From positions 104,768 through 168,767 of the forward strand of contig JOHN01000016.1 of NCBI GenBank assembly GCA_000719695.1: 64,000 nt of DNA, given 5' to 3'. Positions within the stretch are counted from its first letter, which is position 1, and each line of letters begins with the position of its first letter. Positions 59,425-64,000 of the stretch are shown here, piece after piece. This DNA is from Streptomyces sp. NRRL F-6131. GTDB taxonomy: Bacteria; Actinomycetota; Actinomycetes; Streptomycetales; Streptomycetaceae. The position numbers were made by a program, and so were the translations under genes. The notes beneath the pieces are model-generated. The model did no database searches, was not told the origin of the DNA, and saw only the letters and a program-made list of their open reading frames with translations.

Positions 59425-60671
59425 GCGCCGTCCCGACCCGCCTCGCCCGGCCCGCCGCTCCGGCCCGCCCGGCCCGGTCGCCGCAGCCCGCCGCCGCCCA
59501 CCGCCCGGGTGTCGTCCGACGGCCCGCGGGCATCCGTCCCGGTACGACCGGCCCCGTCGCCGCCCGTCGCCCCGGCACCGCCGTCGCGCCGGGGCGGCGG
59601 GCCCCGGGAGCGACGGCCGCGGCCGTGCTGATCGCCGCCGCGGCGAGCGGGATCTCCGGGCCGAGCCTCGCCCTGCCCGTCGCCGCGCACGCCCTGCACG
59701 TCCCGACCGGCTCGGCGGCCTGGCTGATGACCGCGTACGGCCTGGGCCTGCTGCTCGGCACCCCGGTGCTGTCCGGCACCGCCGGGCGGCGCGGCCCCGG
59801 CGCCCTGATCCGGGCCGGCGCCGCCCTGGTCGCCCTCGGCGCCGCGATCGTGCTGGCCGCGCCCTCCGCCCTGCTGCCGCTGGCCGCCGGACGGGCCGTC
59901 GAAGCCGCCGGCGCGGCCGGACTGACCGTCGCGGCCTTCCGGATCGCCGGCCGCGACCGCACCGGCCGCTCCACCGGCCTGGTCGCGATCGGCAACGCGG
60001 CCGGCGGCACGCTCGGCCTGTTCGTCGGCGCGGGCGCCGCGCAGTTGCTCGGCTGGCGGGCCGCCCTGGTCATGCCGCTGCTCGCGCTGGCGGTCCTCCC
60101 CGCCGCGCTGCGCTCGGCCGGACGGGACGACACCGCGTGGGCGGGGGCGACCGGCGGGCGGTTCCGCGACGCGCTGCCCCTGGGGCTGCTGCGCCGAGCC
60201 GCCTTCCGCCGACCGGCGCTGCTCATGCTCGCGATCGCCACCGTCAACTTCGCCCTGGTGTACGGCGCCCCGCGCCGGGTGGCCGCCCTCACCGGCTGGG
60301 CCGCGCTGCCCACCGGCGCCGTCGTCGCGGCCGTCTCGCTCGGCGGGGCGCTGCTCTCCTGGCAGCTGGTCCGGTTCGCCCCGGCACTGGGGACCGGCCG
60401 GGTCCGGCTGCTCCTGGCGGCGGGTTCCCTGGCGGCGGCCGGCGCCGCGGCCCTCGCCCCGTGGCCGGCGGTCGTCCTGCTCGGCTCGGGTCTCAGCGCA
60501 CTGGTCACCGCGGGCGGGCAGGGGGTGCTCACGGGCGCCGCGGTCGGCGGCCTCGCACCGGAGCGCCGGGGCGGCGCGATCGGCCTGTTCAACCTGGCTT
60601 TCCCGGCCGGGGTCGCCGCCGGTCCGGTCCTCGCGGGCTTTGCCGACCAAACGGTTCAGTTCCTATACTGA
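59421..60671 (+). CDS. MFS transporter
   Basis: A 416-aa exporter. After an unusual 60-residue Pro/Ala/Arg-rich N-terminus, 12 membrane helices follow. The loop 2-3 region (LGTPVLSGTAGRRGPGALIR) and helix 5 motif (AIGNAAGGTLGLFVGAGAAQL) are those of DHA-type drug/H+ antiporters such as the AraJ group. ATG 59421 overlaps the pirin stop. The substrate is unknown; as the gene is under the same TetR-type operator as pirin it is probably induced by the same compound. Its last 30 bases contain the promoter and operator of the TetR gene. Confidence 0.87.
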   Translation: MSAVPTRLARPAAPARPARSPQPAAAHRPGVVRRPAGIRPGTTGPVAARRPGTAVAPGRRAPGATAAAVLIAAAASGISGPSLALPVAAHALHVPTGSAAWLMTAYGLGLLLGTPVLSGTAGRRGPGALIRAGAALVALGAAIVLAAPSALLPLAAGRAVEAAGAAGLTVAAFRIAGRDRTGRSTGLVAIGNAAGGTLGLFVGAGAAQLLGWRAALVMPLLALAVLPAALRSAGRDDTAWAGATGGRFRDALPLGLLRRAAFRRPALLMLAIATVNFALVYGAPRRVAALTGWAALPTGAVVAAVSLGGALLSWQLVRFAPALGTGRVRLLLAAGSLAAAGAAALAPWPAVVLLGSGLSALVTAGGQGVLTGAAVGGLAPERRGGAIGLFNLAFPAGVAAGPVLAGFADQTVQFLY

Positions 60672-60673
60672 AC
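60640..60673 (+). promoter_or_regulatory. TetR-gene promoter and operator inside the MFS 3' end
   Basis: TTGCCG (60640-60645), 18 bases, TATACT (60664-60669). Half-sites GTTCAGT (60654-60660) and ACTGAAC (60667-60673), separated by six bases, straddle the -10. The arrangement predicts autorepression. Confidence 0.7.
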
Positions 60674-60785
60674 GGTCCAATCACCCGGACCGGTCACTAC
60701 CGCACCAATCGGTCAGTACCATCCCGTCGCAGTACCCCTCCCGGGAAGACCCTTCCCACCCCGACGAAGGACGAAGGACGGACGC

Positions 60786-61478
60786 ATGGGAGCCGAGCGC
60801 CAGGACGCCACCGACGAGTACGGCATGCCGATCATCCCGGAGCCGGGCGACGCCGCGACGCGCAAGCGGCAGGCCATCATCGACGCCGCACTCGCCGAGT
60901 TCCTCGCCGAGGGGTACTCGGCCGCCTCCATGGACGTCATCACCAGCCGGTCCGGTGTCTCCAAGGCCACCATCTACAAGCACTTCGGCAGCAAGGAACG
61001 CCTGTTCCTGGCCGTCGTCAGCGGTGTGCTGCCCAAGACCTACGCCGACCTGACGCCGCCCGCCCGCGCCCTCGCCGACGCCCCGGACCTGCGCACGGCG
61101 CTCGTCCGGCACGCGACCGAGCTGGCCCGCATCCTGCTGCGCCCCGAGATCATGCTGCTGCGCCGCCTGGTGATCGGCGAGATCGACCGCTTCCCCCAGC
61201 TCGGCCAGCTCTGGTACCGGGTCACCTACGACATGAACAACGGCCCGCTGGTCGAGGTGCTCACCGGCCTCGCCGCCAAGGGCGAGCTGTCCGTGCCCGA
61301 CCCGAAGCTCGCCGTCCAGCAGTTGGTGGCCACCACCGTCGGCATCCCGCAGCTGGTGCACACCTTCGCCCCCACCACGCCCGTGGACGACGCCGAACTC
61401 ACCCGGATCATCGAGGCGGGCGTCGACCTCTTCCTCGCCCGCTACGCCACCACGCCGGGCTGGCACGGCGCCGCCTGA
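60786..61478 (+). CDS. TetR-family transcriptional regulator
   Basis: A 230-aa repressor. The HTH lies in about residues 27-72: RQAIIDAALAEFLAEGYSAA, then SMDVITSRSGVSKATIYKHFGSKERLF, the near-consensus TetR block. The C-terminal ligand domain includes LLRRLVIGEIDRFPQLGQLW and matches TetR C-terminal families with AefR-like folds. The ribosome site is the GAAGGACG repeat upstream of ATG 60786. It most likely binds GTTCAGT-type palindromes at its own promoter and at the pirin/FMN-reductase divergent promoter. Confidence 0.93.
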   Translation: MGAERQDATDEYGMPIIPEPGDAATRKRQAIIDAALAEFLAEGYSAASMDVITSRSGVSKATIYKHFGSKERLFLAVVSGVLPKTYADLTPPARALADAPDLRTALVRHATELARILLRPEIMLLRRLVIGEIDRFPQLGQLWYRVTYDMNNGPLVEVLTGLAAKGELSVPDPKLAVQQLVATTVGIPQLVHTFAPTTPVDDAELTRIIEAGVDLFLARYATTPGWHGAA

Positions 61479-61484
61479 ACGGAA

Positions 61485-61531
61485 CCGCCGCCGACCCCGC
61501 CCCGGAACGGCCGGGGCGAAGACGGCGGCGG
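61485..61531. terminator. Bidirectional nested hairpin
   Basis: The outer stem CCGCCGCCG (61485-61493) pairs with CGGCGGCGG (61523-61531). The inner stem CGCCCCGG (61498-61505) pairs with CCGGGGCG (61511-61518). It lies between the convergent TetR and signal peptidase genes. Confidence 0.7.
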
Positions 61532-61577
61532 GCACGTACGGCGGATGCGTCCCGCGGGGTGCGTGCGACGGTCGATG

Positions 61578-62702
61578 TCAGCCGTCGGCGTCCCCCGCCC
61601 GCTTCGCCCGGCGCCGCCGCAGGAGCGCCAGCGGGAGGGCCACGGCCACCGCGGCGGCCTCCGGCGCCGACGGCTCGGCCGGCCGGTCCCCAGCACGCCC
61701 CCCGAAGCCGTCCCCGGTCCCCGGCCCGGTGCCGGTCCCGGTGAGAGCCCCGGGGCCAGCGCCGGCCCCGGCCCCGGCCCCGGCCGCGAGAGCCTTCTGG
61801 TCGAAGGTGTCCGGCACCGGCAGGGTGTCCCAGCGCGACAGCGGCCAGGCGATCACGAAGGCCCGGCCGATCACGTTCTTCACCGGGACGAACCCGCCGC
61901 CCGGCTCATTGACGTGGAAACGCGAGTCGCGCGAGTCGTTGCGGTGGTCCCCCATCACCCACAGGTGGTCCTTGGGCACCGTCACCACGCCCACCGGCGC
62001 GTCGCCGCAGGGCGTGGCGCCCGGGTACAGGTACGGCTCGTCCAGCGCCACGCCGTTGACCTTGACCGGGCTGCCCTCCCGGCACTCGACGGTGTCACCG
62101 CCGACCCCGATCACCCGCTTGATCAGGTCCTTCTCGTCGTCGGAGGGCAGCAGGCCGACCGTGCTGAGCGCCGTGCGGATGCCCTCGACGAAGCCGTTGC
62201 CCTTGACCCGCGGCACCGTGTCCAGCCAGCCGCCCGGATCCTTGAAGACCACCACCTCACCGCGCTCCGGCTCGGCGCCGAACCACGGGGTGAACTTGTC
62301 GACCAGGACGCGGTCGTCCTTCTCCAGCGTGTGCTGCATCGAGCCCGAGGGGATCGAGAACGCCTGGACGAAGAAGGTCTTGATGCCCAGGGAGAGCACC
62401 AGGGCGATGCCGATCAGGATCGGGAGCTCCTGCCAGAACGGCCGCTTCTTCTTCTCGGCCTTCCGCCGCGCCTGCTTCCCCTCCTCTTCCTGCGCGCCCT
62501 CGCCCTCCTCCCTGCCCTCGTCCTCCGCGGCGGTGGCCGTGGCCGTCGCCGGGACCGCTGCGGGGGCGGCTCCGGCCGCTCCCCCCGCGCCGCCCGCCGC
62601 TGCCGGCCCGTCGCCGCCCGCGGCCCCCTGGCCCCCCGCCGGCCCGGAGCCCGCACCGCCCTGACCGCTGCCCGCCGAACCGGCGGTCTCCTCCATGCCC
62701 AT
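61578..62702 (-). CDS. lepB: Signal peptidase I
   Basis: A 374-aa membrane serine protease that removes Sec and Tat signal peptides on the outer face. The cytoplasmic N-terminus is a Gly/Ala-rich then Glu- and Lys-rich segment of about 87 residues. One membrane helix (ELPILIGIALVLSLGIKTFF) follows, then the catalytic Ser121 in IPSGSMQHTL and the general-base Lys195 in KDLIKRVIGVGGD. Box E (MGDHRNDSRDSR) is present. The C-terminus has a Gly/Ala and Gly/Thr repeat followed by a second hydrophobic segment and Arg-rich end. ATG 62702 (GGAGG nine bases upstream) or ATG 62696 are both possible. Confidence 0.93.
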   Translation of the reverse strand: MGMEETAGSAGSGQGGAGSGPAGGQGAAGGDGPAAAGGAGGAAGAAPAAVPATATATAAEDEGREEGEGAQEEEGKQARRKAEKKKRPFWQELPILIGIALVLSLGIKTFFVQAFSIPSGSMQHTLEKDDRVLVDKFTPWFGAEPERGEVVVFKDPGGWLDTVPRVKGNGFVEGIRTALSTVGLLPSDDEKDLIKRVIGVGGDTVECREGSPVKVNGVALDEPYLYPGATPCGDAPVGVVTVPKDHLWVMGDHRNDSRDSRFHVNEPGGGFVPVKNVIGRAFVIAWPLSRWDTLPVPDTFDQKALAAGAGAGAGAGPGALTGTGTGPGTGDGFGGRAGDRPAEPSAPEAAAVAVALPLALLRRRRAKRAGDADG

Positions 62703-62842
62703 TCCTGGCCCCCTCCGGACGGCCCGACGGGCCCCGGTGCGGGACCCCCCGTTGTCAGCTAACGATCGATGGTTCCCGCAGCCGGACGGGGCTCGCCCCG
62801 CCCGCCACCGACCCGTCCGAACGTACACCCCCGGCCCCGCCG

Positions 62843-63940
62843 CTACGACACCCCACCACCGAGCATGATCCGCGCGACCAGCTCCCGCCGACTGGCCACT
62901 CCCGCCTTGGCGAACACCGACTTCAGGTGGTCCTGGACCGTGTACGGCTTCATCACCAACAGCCGTGACACGTCCCGGGTGTCGCACCCGCGCACCAGCA
63001 GCAGCGCCACCTCCTGCTCCCGCGCCGTCAGCCCGTACGCCGCGAGGTGGAGCGGCATCGCGTCGGCGGGCGTCGCCGGGGCCGCCACCACCGTCACCTG
63101 GTCCTCGGCACCGCCCTTCAGCACCGAGCCGTGCAACACGTACCACTGGCCCCCGCGGTCCCGCACCCGGATCTTCGACTGCGGCACCGGCAGGCCGTGG
63201 GCCGCCCGGCGGGCCTGCTCGGCAGCCATCACGAAGGCCGTCGGCAGCCGGAGCGACGTCCGGCTCGGATCGGCCAGCCGGCCGAGCAGCTCCTCCGCCG
63301 GCCCGGAGATCGCGACCGGCCGGTTCCCCCGGCCCAGCACCACCACCGTCGGCCCCTGCTCCGCCGTCCCGCCCGGGCCGGCTCCGACCGACGGCACGTG
63401 ACAGGCCCGCAGCACATGCCCGAGTTGGCGGGCGGCGAGGTCCGCGAACTCGCGCTGCTGCGCCAGGAACGGCCCCCGGTCGGCCGCCCGCATGAAGGCC
63501 GCGCACCCCCACATCCCGCCGTGCGCGTCGAACACCGCCCGCAACTCGTCGCCGAACCCGGCCGGACCGATCTGCTCCCGAAACCGCGCGCTCTCCGCCG
63601 GCCGTCCCCGGGTCGCCCGACTGAGCGTCTCCGCCCGGACCCCACTGCGACGGATCGCGGGGAAGGTCGCCACGTCCTGCGCCCACACCTCCAGCCGCAC
63701 GGCGTTCTCGAACCCCTCCAGACTCAGATCGTCACTCAGCACCGAGGTGACCAACCCGGTCGCCGGATCCGCCGTGTGCCAGCAGACCGCGTCGTACCCC
63801 AGGACCCCCCGCATCAGTCCATCGGCCCTGCGGAACACCTGATCGACCGTCAACCCGGCCCCGACGAGCCGCCGCAGCCCCTCCACCGCCAGTTGCGCCG
63901 CCAACTGCGCCGCCGTGCCACGCGCCCCACGTGATCCCAT
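62843..63940 (-). CDS. LuxR-family transcriptional regulator
   Basis: A 365-aa regulator. The N-terminal two thirds look like a GAF-type sensor region (QVFRRADGLMRGVLGYDAVC). The C-terminal HTH is LTAREQEVALLLVRGCDTRD, then VSRLLVMKPYTVQDHLKSVFAKAGV, with the consensus L-T-x-R-E. No phosphorylatable receiver domain is present. ATG 63940 has no SD and follows a TAGCTT -10 box by seven bases (leaderless). The window ends just upstream, so regulators or targets beyond are not visible. Confidence 0.9.
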   Translation of the reverse strand: MGSRGARGTAAQLAAQLAVEGLRRLVGAGLTVDQVFRRADGLMRGVLGYDAVCWHTADPATGLVTSVLSDDLSLEGFENAVRLEVWAQDVATFPAIRRSGVRAETLSRATRGRPAESARFREQIGPAGFGDELRAVFDAHGGMWGCAAFMRAADRGPFLAQQREFADLAARQLGHVLRACHVPSVGAGPGGTAEQGPTVVVLGRGNRPVAISGPAEELLGRLADPSRTSLRLPTAFVMAAEQARRAAHGLPVPQSKIRVRDRGGQWYVLHGSVLKGGAEDQVTVVAAPATPADAMPLHLAAYGLTAREQEVALLLVRGCDTRDVSRLLVMKPYTVQDHLKSVFAKAGVASRRELVARIMLGGGVS

Positions 63941-63947
63941 GCGCCGG

Positions 63948-63953
63948 AAGCTA
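63948..63953 (-). promoter_or_regulatory. -10 box of a leaderless promoter (LuxR gene)
   Basis: TAGCTT on the minus strand, seven bases before ATG 63940. No -35 consensus is visible upstream. Confidence 0.4.
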
Positions 63954-64000
63954 ACACGCACACCGACCACCCGCCCATGCCCCCACGGACCGATCCCCCC

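Overview
The window is very GC-rich actinobacterial chromosome. Third codon positions are almost all G or C, GTG/TTG starts are frequent, and several genes appear to be leaderless. Gene content (Tat-exported enzymes, a Streptomyces-type ricin/CAP secreted protein, ABC-F, HelR with a rifamycin-associated element, a DUF58/MoxR cluster) points to Streptomycetaceae (Streptomyces or Kitasatospora). No rRNA, CRISPR array, IS element or prophage was seen. One tRNA-like gene with anticodon GUA lies on the minus strand at 4869-4947.

Layout. 1-10.1 kb: the end of a PASTA-repeat protein, an ABC-F protein behind a leader with two tiny uORFs, phosphoglucomutase, a YciI-like protein, the tRNA, a Tat-exported cytokinin-dehydrogenase-like flavoenzyme, GNAT, ArsR, AhpD-like and HAD genes. 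10.3-15.5 kb: a coupled five-gene membrane cluster (DUF4129, membrane protein, MoxR, DUF58, membrane protein), followed by a secreted serine hydrolase. 17.1-24.2 kb (minus): a second, unrelated MoxR operon of four genes linked by 4-base start/stop overlaps, MoxR / bpX5-like / vWA-beta-propeller / bpX6-like-beta-propeller. This is the MoxR-vWA-beta-propeller ternary system. 24.4-29.8 kb: a secreted ricin-CAP protein, DUF4240, a TehA/SLAC1-like channel, a YwqG-like protein, and an MFS protein with an extra C-terminal domain.

30.4-41.6 kb: a four-gene plus-strand cassette of very large uncharacterised proteins (654, 953, 1519 and 602 aa). The first resembles DUF6603 proteins. The other three carry motifs that recur in unannotated bacterial proteins but have no assigned function. 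It converges on a minus-strand pair encoding a 94-aa protein and a three-TM protein with effector-like topology. This is the best candidate for an undescribed system in the window.

42.8-64 kb: a lipoprotein, a secreted PLD-like protein, a small unlisted ORF (55 aa), a ROK regulator, HelR (RNA polymerase recycling, rifamycin tolerance) preceded by a near-perfect RAE, and three regulator/target modules with visible operators: LysR with NmrA-like and darcynin; MarR with an SDR; TetR with pirin-MFS and FMN-reductase-MBL-hydrolase. The TetR module has matching GTTCAGT/ACTGAAC half-sites at both promoters. The window ends with a STAS protein, a trans-sulfuration PLP enzyme, signal peptidase I and a LuxR regulator. 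Perfect GC-rich hairpins separate many convergent genes, and short tandem repeats sit in many intergenic regions, sometimes crossing stop codons.
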